From: GCA-2731375 sp964507245
GTDB lineage: Bacteria > Pseudomonadota > Alphaproteobacteria > GCA-2731375
DNA length: 64,000 bases
Assembly (NCBI GenBank): GCA_964507245.1
Contig: CAZDQC010000002.1
Location: 4,717 to 68,716 of the forward strand
Direction of reading: 5' to 3'
Shown: positions 1-8,370 of the stretch, piece after piece
Numbering within the stretch: position 1 is the first letter of the stretch
Layout of the letters: each line of letters begins with the position of its first letter
Notes under the pieces: generated by a model
Told to the model about the DNA's origin: nothing
Database searches by the model: none
The model's input: the letters and a program-made list of their open reading frames with translations, nothing else
Made by a program: the position numbers and the translations under genes

Positions 1-1251
1 CCGGAATGGAATGATCTCGTCTATCAGGGTGAATGGCGCGAGGCCTTGCGTATCCTGCATTCGACTAACAACTTTCCGGAATTCACCGGCCGCATCTGCC
101 CCGCCCCTTGCGAGGCGGCCTGTACTCTGAACATTACCGACCAACCTGTGACTATCAAGACCATCGAGGTATCCATTGTTGAGAAAGGCTGGCAAGAGGG
201 TTGGATTGTCCCCCGCATTGCCAAACGGCGCACGGGCAAGATCGTAGCGGTAGTGGGTTCAGGCCCCGCCGGAATGGCCTGTTCTCAGCAATTGGCCCGG
301 GCAGGGCACAGCGTGGTGCTATACGAAAAGAACGCCCGCATCGGTGGTTTGATGCGTTATGGCATTCCAGATTTTAAGATGGAGAAGCACTTTATCGACC
401 GGCGCATGGCGCAAATGCGTGCTGAGGGCGTAGAGTTTCGTCCCAACAGCCATATTGGCATCACCATTCCTATCGAGGAAATTCAGGAGAAATTCGACGC
501 CGTGGTGTTGACTGGTGGCGCGGAACATCCCCGCGACATGCCCGTGCCGGGGCGGGAATTGCCTGGAGTGCACTTTGCTATGGAATTCCTGACCCAGCAG
601 AACCGGCGCCTGAATAGCGAACCTCTGGGCGAAGGCCCTGAAATCATGGCCAGCGGAAAACATGTGGTAGTGATTGGCGGCGGCGACACGGGCTCGGATT
701 GTGTGGGCACGTCCAACCGCCATGGCGCGGCCTCGGTCACCCAGTTGGAGATCCTGCCCAAGCCACCTGAAAGGGAGGACAAGGCTTTGACCTGGCCAGA
801 TTGGCCCCTAAAGCTGCGCACATCTTCCTCTCATGACGAAGGTTGCGAGCGGGATTGGTCCATCTTGACCAAGAAAATTAATGAGAGGAATGGTAAGATT
901 GAAGCCCTGGAACTGGTCCGTGTCACTTGGAGCCAGGATCAAAATGGCGTCATGACCATGAACGAGGTGCCTGGGAGCGCCTTCGAGCTAAAAGCAGACC
1001 TGGTTCTCCTCGCCATGGGCTTCGTGCACCCGGTAAAGACCGGCATGCTAGAGGACCTGGGCGTAGAGCTGGATAGGCGCGGAAACGTCAAGGCAGACAC
1101 GGTCGACTACGCTACCTCAATCCCGGGCGTTTGGTCGGCCGGCGATATGCGCCGGGGCCAGTCCCTGGTGGTCTGGGCGATACGAGAAGGCCGTCAATGC
1201 GCCCGCGCAGTGGATCAAGCCCTGATGGGCAGCAGTATACTGCCGCGTTGA
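1..1251 (+). CDS. gltD: Glutamate synthase small (beta) subunit, 5' partial
   Basis: The reading frame is open from base 1, so the gene begins outside the window; 416 residues are visible. GltD passes NADPH electrons through FAD to the large subunit in ammonium assimilation. The visible N-terminus carries the cysteine-rich [4Fe-4S] motif (RICPAPCEAAC, residues 31-41). It is followed by an FAD-binding Rossmann motif (VGSGPAG, about 85-91) and a second, NADPH-binding motif (GGGDTGSDC, about 226-234). The C-terminal part has the family's SAGDMRRGQSLVV segment, which closes the FAD site. The stop is TGA at 1249-1251. The large subunit gltB would be expected upstream, outside the window. A GltD-like subunit of another enzyme is possible, but the motif order fits GltD well. 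Confidence 0.93.
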   Translation, partial: PEWNDLVYQGEWREALRILHSTNNFPEFTGRICPAPCEAACTLNITDQPVTIKTIEVSIVEKGWQEGWIVPRIAKRRTGKIVAVVGSGPAGMACSQQLARAGHSVVLYEKNARIGGLMRYGIPDFKMEKHFIDRRMAQMRAEGVEFRPNSHIGITIPIEEIQEKFDAVVLTGGAEHPRDMPVPGRELPGVHFAMEFLTQQNRRLNSEPLGEGPEIMASGKHVVVIGGGDTGSDCVGTSNRHGAASVTQLEILPKPPEREDKALTWPDWPLKLRTSSSHDEGCERDWSILTKKINERNGKIEALELVRVTWSQDQNGVMTMNEVPGSAFELKADLVLLAMGFVHPVKTGMLEDLGVELDRRGNVKADTVDYATSIPGVWSAGDMRRGQSLVVWAIREGRQCARAVDQALMGSSILPR

Positions 1252-1261
1252 CGCCGCTACT

Positions 1262-2146
1262 TTGAGCCAGGGGCAAGCCACGACCCGACAATCGGACTCT
1301 TTTGGTGCCTTGATTTGGATGCTAGGTGCCGTCGCCTCCTTTTCTACCATGGCTGTGGCGGGGCGCGAGGTGCTCAAGGAGCTGGACGTCTATCAGTTGA
1401 TGTTTTTTCGCAGTGCTATTGGTTTGGTCCTGATCGTTGCCTTTGGCATGTTGAGCAGAGGCGGTTTTAGGCAATTTCGCACGCGGCGCCTCAAAGTACA
1501 TTTTGTGCGCAACATGGTACATCTGGTGGGTCAGTTCAGTTGGTTTTTCGCTCTGGGTTTGATCCCCCTAGCGCAGTTGGTTGCCCTAGAATTTACCACG
1601 CCACTATGGATCGCCGGATTGGCGCCAATTTTCCTACGCGAACGGTTGACGAAAATGAGACTGGCGGCGGTTATGCTCGGCTTCTCGGGCGTCCTGGTTG
1701 TCCTCCGCCCTGGTCTGGAGGCAGTGAATGTAGGTTCGGTCGTCATGCTGGTCGGTGCCGTGGGATTTGCCGGCTCCATGATGTTCACCAAACACTTGGC
1801 GCCAACAGAACGGCCCCTGACGATACTTTTCTATATGGCATTAATGCAGACGCCGGTTGGTTTGTTGCTAGCCATTAACGGGTTGCATTGGCCTGAATTG
1901 GTTACGGGTCTGTGGCTTGTGCTGGTGGGCATCCTGGGTTTCACAGCGCATTTTTGCATTGCCCGGGCCCTGAGCCTGGCCGATGCCATCGTCGTAGCAC
2001 CCATGGACTTCCTTCGTCTGCCCTTGATCGCTACCATAGGTCTCATACTTTACAGTGAACCCTTAGAAATATGGGTTTTATTGGGTGGTGGACTGGTGTT
2101 GCTAGGCAACTACGGCAATCTGATGGCTGAACGGCGGGCAGGCTAG
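1262..2146 (+). CDS. DMT-superfamily (EamA) transporter
   Basis: A 294-residue inner-membrane protein with about ten hydrophobic segments arranged as two EamA halves. This is the usual size and layout of the drug/metabolite transporter family, which exports or imports small metabolites. It starts at a TTG codon only ten bases after gltD, so it may be co-transcribed; no ATG lies nearby before the first membrane segment. Its stop TAG shares the palindrome CTAG (2143-2146) with the stop of the convergent DapA-like gene. The substrate cannot be predicted from the sequence. Confidence 0.85.
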   Translation: MSQGQATTRQSDSFGALIWMLGAVASFSTMAVAGREVLKELDVYQLMFFRSAIGLVLIVAFGMLSRGGFRQFRTRRLKVHFVRNMVHLVGQFSWFFALGLIPLAQLVALEFTTPLWIAGLAPIFLRERLTKMRLAAVMLGFSGVLVVLRPGLEAVNVGSVVMLVGAVGFAGSMMFTKHLAPTERPLTILFYMALMQTPVGLLLAINGLHWPELVTGLWLVLVGILGFTAHFCIARALSLADAIVVAPMDFLRLPLIATIGLILYSEPLEIWVLLGGGLVLLGNYGNLMAERRAG

Positions 2147-3030
2147 AGCCTGAGTCCAAGATTTTGCAAAGCCGACCGGATACGCTGTTGTTGCTCCGGG
2201 CCTGCTGGCGGCATGGGCTGTCGGGGCAGGCCAGAAGGAACACCTTGGAGATTTTGTGCGAATTTTGTGGCTGCTGGCAGGTTGTCGTGGGGCATCAAGG
2301 CGTTCCACAATCGGAGCAGTTTTAGATGCAGTTCGTGGGCCACGGTATGATCACCTGCCTGGACTGCATCCCACAATTGGACCGAATGGCGCGGCGCCGC
2401 AGTCAAAATAGCGGCAATGGCGCCATGGGCGCCCAGGGTGTAGGAAGGATACATCAAGGCATCCACGGCGCTGAATATCAGCTTCCCAGAGGGCACATCC
2501 GCCATTAAATCGGCAAAAAGTTTCAAATCACCCGCGGATTGCTTTACGCCAATAACCTGGGGCACTTCGGTCATAATTCGGATCAGTAGTTCCGGAGACA
2601 AATAGGTCCAGGGCACAACGTTGTAGATTATGATTTTCTGGCCCGTCTCACCAACCATGGTCCGAAAATGCTCCACCATCGCGTCATCGGTGGGGCGAAA
2701 GAGGTAATGCACCGGTGTCACTTGCAAGGCAGCTGGACCCAAATCGGTGACCATTTTTCCTCGGCGTACTGCTTCTCGGGTGCTGTCGCATATAATGCCT
2801 GCGATAATTGGTGTGCGGCCCGAGGCGGTATCGATCGCGGCGGCGACCAGGTCCCGTCCTTCCTCAGCTGTCAGAGTATGGCCTTCGCCTGTGGAGCCGC
2901 CCACTGCGATTCCCCTGGCCCCCTCGTTGATCAACCAGTCGATCTGTTTTGCGGCGCCGTCAAAATCGATATCGCCGGTTTCATCAAAAGGTGTCGTGGA
3001 TGGCGGGATGACGCCGAAAAGTTCGGGCAT
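2143..3030 (-). CDS. DapA-family (dihydrodipicolinate synthase/N-acetylneuraminate lyase) aldolase
   Basis: A 295-residue class I aldolase of the DHDPS/NAL superfamily, a TIM barrel working through a Schiff base. The Schiff-base lysine is in the segment GVKQSAGD, and the proton-shuttling tyrosine is in IIYNVVPW. The phosphate/carboxylate loop GGSTGEGHTL is also present. I chose ATG at 3030 because AAGGA sits about seven bases upstream; a TTG at 3051 would overlap the preceding cobW-like gene. It is the last gene of the operon LLM, amidohydrolase, CobW, this gene. True DapA cannot be assumed: many members cleave or condense other 2-keto acids, and the catabolic neighbours suggest such a role. 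Confidence 0.85.
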   Translation of the reverse strand: MPELFGVIPPSTTPFDETGDIDFDGAAKQIDWLINEGARGIAVGGSTGEGHTLTAEEGRDLVAAAIDTASGRTPIIAGIICDSTREAVRRGKMVTDLGPAALQVTPVHYLFRPTDDAMVEHFRTMVGETGQKIIIYNVVPWTYLSPELLIRIMTEVPQVIGVKQSAGDLKLFADLMADVPSGKLIFSAVDALMYPSYTLGAHGAIAAILTAAPRHSVQLWDAVQAGDHTVAHELHLKLLRLWNALMPHDNLPAATKFAQNLQGVPSGLPRQPMPPAGPEQQQRIRSALQNLGLRL

Positions 3031-3040
3031 GGTATGTTCC

Positions 3041-3940
3041 TTAAATTCCAATCAAATTTCGCAATTTGGTCTCTCCTGGCATATCGGGAGTGCCGAGAAA
3101 AACCAGCCGGTCTTCGCCCTCAAGGTCCATGGCTTGAGTGAGTTCATGGCGCCGCCCCACAAGTTGAAAAATCCAACGCCCCGATTTTTGGCGAAAACGA
3201 ACAATTCCTTTTGAACGCAAAACGGATTTTGGCAGGGTTGCAATGGCTTCCATAAATCTGACCTCATCCATCGGCTCCCTCAAAAGCAGGGATACGGAGC
3301 TGAAGGCACCCTCGTGGCCATGGTGATGATCCGGCCCCCCGGCAGATGCGCGCTTTCCTGTACCTAACAGCAATTCCGTAGGCACCTGGGCTTGGCGAGC
3401 TTGAATTATCGCTGCTTCTGGCACCTGTTTCGCCAGCCATTGTATGACCTCATTCCGATCATAGTCGTCCAGCAAATCGCATTTATTCAGGACTATCAAA
3501 TCGGCGGCAGCAAGTTGCCGCAAAACAGTATCACCCACATACTGATCACCAGCCCTTTCCTCGATCAACTCCGCGTCTGCCAGAACTATCACTGCGTCCG
3601 GGGTCAAATCATTGTGCAATACGGCGATATTGGTAATGGGCTGGGGGTCAGCGACGCCGCTGGCTTCGACGAGGATGTGTTCAGGTGGGTCCTCTTGACG
3701 CACCAGTTTCATCAATGTCAGGAATAGATCGTCACCCATGGTGCAGCAGATGCAGCCGTTGGCCAGTTCTACAGTTTCACCCTCGTGATCCGCCAGCAGG
3801 TCACCATCTACTGCTAGGTCACCAAAATCATTAACCACAACAGCAAAACGCAGGCCCGTTCTTTGGGCCAGCAAGTTGTTCAACAATGTTGTCTTTCCCG
3901 CGCCCAGGAAACCTCCAATCACTGTTAACGGGACCGCCAT
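3041..3940 (-). CDS. CobW/G3E-family GTP-binding metallochaperone
   Basis: A 299-residue P-loop GTPase of the G3E (CobW/YjiA/ZNG) family, which loads metals into client enzymes. Features in order: Walker A GFLGAGKTT at residues 8-16, the metal-binding CxCC motif (GCICC, about 63-67), the switch segment EASGVADP (about 92-99), the base-specifying NKCD, and a short His-rich patch (DHHHGHEG) before the CobW C-terminal domain. The ATG directly abuts the stop of the upstream amidohydrolase (TGAATG), so translation is probably coupled. The neighbouring amidohydrolase is a likely metal-dependent client. No Zur-like operator was identified. Confidence 0.9.
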   Translation of the reverse strand: MAVPLTVIGGFLGAGKTTLLNNLLAQRTGLRFAVVVNDFGDLAVDGDLLADHEGETVELANGCICCTMGDDLFLTLMKLVRQEDPPEHILVEASGVADPQPITNIAVLHNDLTPDAVIVLADAELIEERAGDQYVGDTVLRQLAAADLIVLNKCDLLDDYDRNEVIQWLAKQVPEAAIIQARQAQVPTELLLGTGKRASAGGPDHHHGHEGAFSSVSLLLREPMDEVRFMEAIATLPKSVLRSKGIVRFRQKSGRWIFQLVGRRHELTQAMDLEGEDRLVFLGTPDMPGETKLRNLIGI

Positions 3941-5584
3941 TCAGTCCTCATCCCGGGCGGAGAAAATTCTTCCTCCCAACACTGTTCCCCACACGGGAAT
4001 ATCTTTTAGATCTACCGGTGCGATGGCAGTTGGGTCATCTTCCAACACGGCAAAATCCGCTCGCTTGCCCACTTCGATGCTGCCGATTTCCTGGTCCATC
4101 TTCAGGCTGTAGGCGGCACCTAGGGTGATCGCACTCAGGGCATCGGCGACGGTTATGCGTTCGTTTGGGCCTAGCAGATAGCCGGAAGCAGTCAACCGAT
4201 TGACCGCGCACCAAGCGGTGAACAACGGACCAAGTGGCGTGACCGGGGCGTCGGAATGTATGGCGAAGGGTACGCCTAGGCGGATGGCCGTGGCCGCCGC
4301 ATTGGCGCGTCTTGCCCGGTCGGGCCCCATGGTCTGTGTGCGATGTTCATCGCCCCAGAAATAGATGTGATTGGAGAAAACATTGACACCGATCCCCAAG
4401 GCCGCCATGCGGCGATACTGGCTTTCATCCGCCATCTGGCAATGCTGGAGCGTATGCCGGTGGTCACGGCGCGGTGTCTTGGCCAAGGCAGCTTCGATCG
4501 CATTTATGGTCACCTCGGACGCTTCATCACCATTGGTATGAATATGAACCTGGTATCCGGCATCGTGGTAGGCCTGAACCGTGGTGTAAATCTGATCCGG
4601 GCTCATGTTCCAGATACCATTGGGGGCGCCATTGTAATAGCCGGGCCAGCGCAGACGCCCGGTCATCCCCTGGATGGAACCATCCGTCATTAATTTAACC
4701 AGGCCGAAACGTAGTTTATCGTTGTTCAATTTTACCAGTTCAGCCATGCGGGCCACGCCCTGATCGGTCGGTACGCTGATACCGGCAAAGGCCGGAGCAA
4801 TACGAAAGCGAAAATCATCATCATTCGTCCAAGTCACAAGGTTTCGTACGAATTCTTCCGACAAACTATTGTGCAAATCTGTTGCGGTGGTGACACCGGT
4901 CTGACAAGCAAGCCGACCGAAGTTTTCCAACGACAGCTTTTCGGATGCCTCGGTGTTGTAATCCAGACCAATTGCATTCAGGGCCATAGATTTAGCTGCC
5001 GTTTCTTGCAGTTCACCCGTCGGTTCGCCATAGACGTCCTTGGCGATGCCGTCGATGTTTATAGCAGACGTAATGTTCGCCGCTGCCAAAACTGAGCGGG
5101 ATACGTTCAACAAATGTCCGTTGGAATGCAGGACAACAACGTGGCGCGTGGTAGAAACTTTGTCTAGGTCACGGAGGTCCATGCGTCGACCGCCAAAATA
5201 AATGGGGTCAAAACCCCAAGCGACCAAGGGCGTATCGTCGTCCGGCATCGCAGCTTCGATCTTGACCAGTTTTTCAGATACGGCGTCAATGCTTTCAAGG
5301 CCTTCATAGACCTTGCCGTCAGGCCCCACACGTGGATGATATCCCAAATAGTGGTAACGCCAGATACTGCCCTGCCACAGATGGCAATGACCTTCGACAA
5401 GGCCAGGCATAAGCACCTTGTCAACGAAACGATCATTGATCACATAGTCACCCCAGCCGGTGACGTCGTCGAGGGAGCCTACCCCAAGAATACGGCCGTC
5501 CCGTACCGCGACATGAGTCGCCACGGCCTGATAGCTATTCATGGTGATAATTTTGCTCGCAGGAAAAATTGTAATGTCGGACAC
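3941..5584 (-). CDS. Amidohydrolase family 3 protein (YtcJ-like metal-dependent hydrolase)
   Basis: A 547-residue metal-dependent hydrolase of the amidohydrolase superfamily. It has an N-terminal beta-sandwich, the metal-binding HxH (EGHCHLWQG), further barrel histidines (HIHTNGD, HTLQHCQ), the conserved Asp in HSDAPVTPLG, and the C-terminal GKRADFAVLEDDP segment typical of YtcJ proteins. I place the start at GTG 5584 because AGGAG lies eight bases upstream; an ATG at 5626 is also in frame but would overlap the preceding LLM gene by 31 bases. Family members hydrolyse amides or cyclic amides, and the substrate here is unknown. It lies between a flavin-dependent oxidoreductase and CobW in one operon. 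Confidence 0.87.
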   Translation of the reverse strand: MSDITIFPASKIITMNSYQAVATHVAVRDGRILGVGSLDDVTGWGDYVINDRFVDKVLMPGLVEGHCHLWQGSIWRYHYLGYHPRVGPDGKVYEGLESIDAVSEKLVKIEAAMPDDDTPLVAWGFDPIYFGGRRMDLRDLDKVSTTRHVVVLHSNGHLLNVSRSVLAAANITSAINIDGIAKDVYGEPTGELQETAAKSMALNAIGLDYNTEASEKLSLENFGRLACQTGVTTATDLHNSLSEEFVRNLVTWTNDDDFRFRIAPAFAGISVPTDQGVARMAELVKLNNDKLRFGLVKLMTDGSIQGMTGRLRWPGYYNGAPNGIWNMSPDQIYTTVQAYHDAGYQVHIHTNGDEASEVTINAIEAALAKTPRRDHRHTLQHCQMADESQYRRMAALGIGVNVFSNHIYFWGDEHRTQTMGPDRARRANAAATAIRLGVPFAIHSDAPVTPLGPLFTAWCAVNRLTASGYLLGPNERITVADALSAITLGAAYSLKMDQEIGSIEVGKRADFAVLEDDPTAIAPVDLKDIPVWGTVLGGRIFSARDED

Positions 5585-5595
5585 AGGCGAAACTC

Positions 5596-6432
5596 CTAAC
5601 CGTGCCAGGGCTGTAACAAAATCCATAACATTTCTACGGCGCGCAGCCAGTCATCCAGGGCCCGTTGGCGCGGCTCAAGGATAAGGGCATCGACGCCGGA
5701 GGTGGCATACCCATCCGCCATTTCCTTCAAAGCATTCGGGTCATCCTCCAACGGGTCCCAGAAAAGGCGCATTGAAACAACAAAATCCTTGCCGCGGGCC
5801 GCTCGAAGGTCCTCAATAATGGGGTTAATCTGATCCGTCGGCACGCGGGTGCCATGCCAACCGTCGCCCAGAGCTTTGGCTCGGCGCAAGGCCGGTTTGG
5901 AATTGCCGCCGACCCAGATGGGGATCTTGCGTTCCGGTTGCGGTAAGGCACGAATGCCATCCAGGGCTGCGGTCACAGTGGTAGGTTGATAGGAGATGGG
6001 GTCTTCGCCCCAGCAGGCCCGAAGGATGTTGATGATATCGTCAGTCCGGGCGCCCCGATCATGGAAGGGTACGCCCATGGCGTCGAATTCTGCTTCCATC
6101 CAGCCGACGCCGGTGCCCAGGATCAACCGTCCGTCGCTCAATAAATCTAGGGTCGCGAGCTCCTTAGCTAGGTGCGCTGGAATGCGTAAAGGCAATACCA
6201 AAACCGAAGTTCCTAGTTCCACTCGGCTTGTAGCCGCCGCCGCCCAGGTCAAAGTGATCAACGGCTCATAAAAACTTTTCGAAGGCGGATAGGGGGCATC
6301 ATGTGGAATCGCTAGATGATCATTAACCCAGATATTGTCATAGCCCAAATCCTCAGCCTGGCGGGCGCCGCGACGCACGGCTTCGGGCCCTGCCTTGCGA
6401 CCGATTTGGGGAATGTGAATGCCCAATTTCAT
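5596..6432 (-). CDS. LLM-class flavin/F420-dependent oxidoreductase
   Basis: A 278-residue luciferase-like monooxygenase-fold TIM barrel. The N-terminus (MKLGIHIPQIG), the conserved LGTGVGWMEAEFDAMG stretch and the IWVGGNSKPALRRA stretch match the F420-dependent TIGR03619-type subgroup. Members use FMN or F420 to oxidise organic substrates; the cofactor cannot be decided from sequence alone. The ATG at 6432 has AAGGA seven bases upstream. It is the first gene of the four-gene minus-strand operon ending in the DapA-like aldolase. The 68-base divergent spacer to the UGSC selenoprotein gene probably holds promoters for both. Confidence 0.88.
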   Translation of the reverse strand: MKLGIHIPQIGRKAGPEAVRRGARQAEDLGYDNIWVNDHLAIPHDAPYPPSKSFYEPLITLTWAAAATSRVELGTSVLVLPLRIPAHLAKELATLDLLSDGRLILGTGVGWMEAEFDAMGVPFHDRGARTDDIINILRACWGEDPISYQPTTVTAALDGIRALPQPERKIPIWVGGNSKPALRRAKALGDGWHGTRVPTDQINPIIEDLRAARGKDFVVSMRLFWDPLEDDPNALKEMADGYATSGVDALILEPRQRALDDWLRAVEMLWILLQPWHG

Positions 6433-6500
6433 GATGCAATCCTTCTTGTGCTACGGGGGCGAGGCTGTTGTAATCTTCCGAGTATAGGAGAAATGGCGCT

Positions 6501-8150
6501 ATGGTCCGAGAGCTTATGAACCCTTGTGGCATTGTTGCGAGCGAGGATATGCCACTTGCATCACGCGGCATGCATGACGGCCCGACGATAATTGGTCTGT
6601 TCTCAAATCAAAAAGCCAATGCGGATTTGTTCCTGGATAATATCCAGGCTTTGTTGTCCGATCGATTTGATGATGTGGAATTCCTCCGCGGCCAGAAATC
6701 GGCCTCTGTGCCGGCGGAATTCTCTGACGAGTTTTTGAATCGCTGCCATATGGTGGCGGCCGCCTTTGGCGATTGAGGTTCATGCACGTCGTGGTGTATC
6801 CATGACAGCATCAAGTTAGAGAAGCTGGGCATACCCACCGCCACAGTCTGCAGTGATGAATTTTACAGCTTGGGCAAGGCGGAAGCTCAATGCCTCGGCG
6901 TACCCGGCCTACCCATTGCAGTGGTGCCCCACCCGGTCGCAAAATTATTGCCTGATGAAGTGGCCGGCCTTGCCCGTGGCGTGGTGGATGAAATTTATCG
7001 TCTGTGGCATGAGGACGCGGACCATCTGCGCGCCGAGTTCAAAGAAAAACAACCGTCCGCAAAACAACAATTACGATACAAGTCATTGTTCGAAGGGAAT
7101 TATACCGCCCCCAATGCACCTGAACGTATGAATGGCCCAGACGATTTGGACGGCGTTAATCGCCTGTTCTATAGCAGAGGGTGGACCGACGGCCTTCCCA
7201 TAATCCCGCCCACGCCGGGACGATACGAAAAGATGCTGAGCGGGACGAATCTTGATGTAAATCAACTGTTATCCTTGATCGAGCCTCGTCAAGGCAAGGC
7301 TACAATTGGTAAGGTAGCGGTCAATGCAGTTATGTCGGGCTGTCTGCCGGAACATTTGCCGGTGTTGGTGGCCGCCGCCAACGCTCTGGGCAATTCGGAT
7401 CTGAACCTCAAAGCTCTGAATACCACCACGCACCCTTGTACGGTTCTGGCTATAATCAGCGGCCCCATTGTTGAAGAAATCGATATTAACAGTACCTACA
7501 ACGCCCTTGGCCAGGGCAGCCTAGCTAATGCCACGATTGGTCGGGCAATTAGGTCAATCCTGTTGAATATCGGTGGGGGCACGCCCGGGATCCTGGATCG
7601 GGCCACTATGGGCTCTCCGTCCAAATTTAGCTTCTGCTTTGGTGAAAGGGCCGACGAAAGCCCATGGGGCGAAACTCTGGCCATGGAGCGCGGTTTTGCC
7701 CCGAATCAAAATACTGTCACCCTGTGTGGGGTTGAGGGGCCGCACAATGTGAACGACCATTACGGCAAGACGGCCGAGGAAATCTTGCTGACGGTCGGCG
7801 GCACCATGGCGCAACCAGGGCTGAATAACAGCTATCTGGGTGGTGAAATTATTGTGGTTCTGGGGCCGGAACATGCCGACATCATCGCCAAGGACGGCTT
7901 TTCTAAATCTGATGTCCGAAAATTCTTAATGGAACATGCTCGGATACCGGCCCATGCTCTGTCCGATCCACAACGCGATATTATGCGTCAATATGTACCA
8001 CATCGCCTTTTGGACAACGGCAAGGGCGATGCCCTGATTGTCACTTCTCATGATGAAATTTTATTGACGGTGGCTGGTGGCGCGGGTCGCCACTCGGCGA
8101 TTATTCCCTCGTTCGGCAACACCAGGGCGGTGACTGAGATCATTGGATGA
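6501..8150 (+). CDS. UGSC-family selenoprotein (in-frame TGA = Sec92), with C-terminal domain fusion
   Basis: One 549-residue gene read through TGA 6774-6776; codons on both sides are in the same frame. The N-terminal domain (about 1-205) has the UGSC family's defining motif: Gly-Asp-Sec-Gly-Ser-Cys-Thr-Ser-Trp-Cys (Sec92, Cys95, Cys99). It is followed by the family's HDSI, CSDEF and VVPHP segments. A SECIS-like hairpin begins 11 bases after the TGA. A second domain (about 210-549) opens with GWTDGLPIIPPTP and contains GGGTPGILDRATMGSP. The start at ATG 6501 has AGGAG ten bases upstream. UGSC proteins are known as a selenoprotein family, with Cys homologues, from marine metagenomes; the reaction is unknown, but a redox role is inferred. 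Treating the TGA as a stop leaves a meaningless 91-residue peptide and an unstarted 426-residue ORF. Confidence 0.9.
6788..6806 (+). promoter_or_regulatory. Bacterial SECIS-like hairpin for Sec92
   Basis: The hairpin starts 12 bases after the TGA. The arms GTCGTGG (6788-6794) and CCATGAC (6800-6806) pair over 7 bp, with one G-U wobble, around the loop TGTAT (6795-6799). The loop lies 19-23 bases past the UGA, and its second base is G followed by U. Known bacterial SECIS elements sit in the coding sequence just after UGA, with a small apical loop roughly 16-37 bases away and a G in its first two positions. This element meets each criterion and would recruit SelB. Confidence 0.82.
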
Positions 8151-8249
8151 GCCTTGCGGGCGCCTGGATAGGTCTCCCTTGGATGACATGCCAATTACAA
8201 TGGCCAGGCCAAAGAAAATCATGGCCACTGCCCATGTTGTTTCAGACAT
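8061..8249 (-). CDS. Possible small single-TM protein downstream of pntB
   Basis: A 62-codon frame begins MSETTWAVAMIFFGLAIVIG and so opens with one clear hydrophobic segment, followed by a polar basic tail. It lies 121 bases beyond pntB on the same strand and overlaps the 3' end of the selenoprotein gene on the opposite strand. There is no strong ribosome binding site, only GAG about five bases upstream of the ATG. I do not recognise a family. The tail, antisense to a real gene, may be non-natural coding; the membrane-like head keeps it as a tentative call. Confidence 0.22.
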   Translation of the reverse strand: MSETTWAVAMIFFGLAIVIGMSSKGDLSRRPQGSSNDLSHRPGVAERGNNRRVATRATSHRQ

Positions 8250-8370
8250 CAGAACTCTAGCGAACTGAAAATCTTTTGCAGTGTGCTGGATGCGAGCACA
8301 GGTTAATTCTGAGACAATCTCAAAAGCGCCAGAGAACTAAATTTTATAAATCGTCTCATGGGTCATAGGC

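Noticed and set aside
6501..6776. Separate 91-residue ORF ending at TGA 6776
   Set aside because: The TGA is in frame with the following 426-residue ORF, sits in the UGSC motif and is followed by a SECIS-like hairpin; it is a Sec codon, not a stop.
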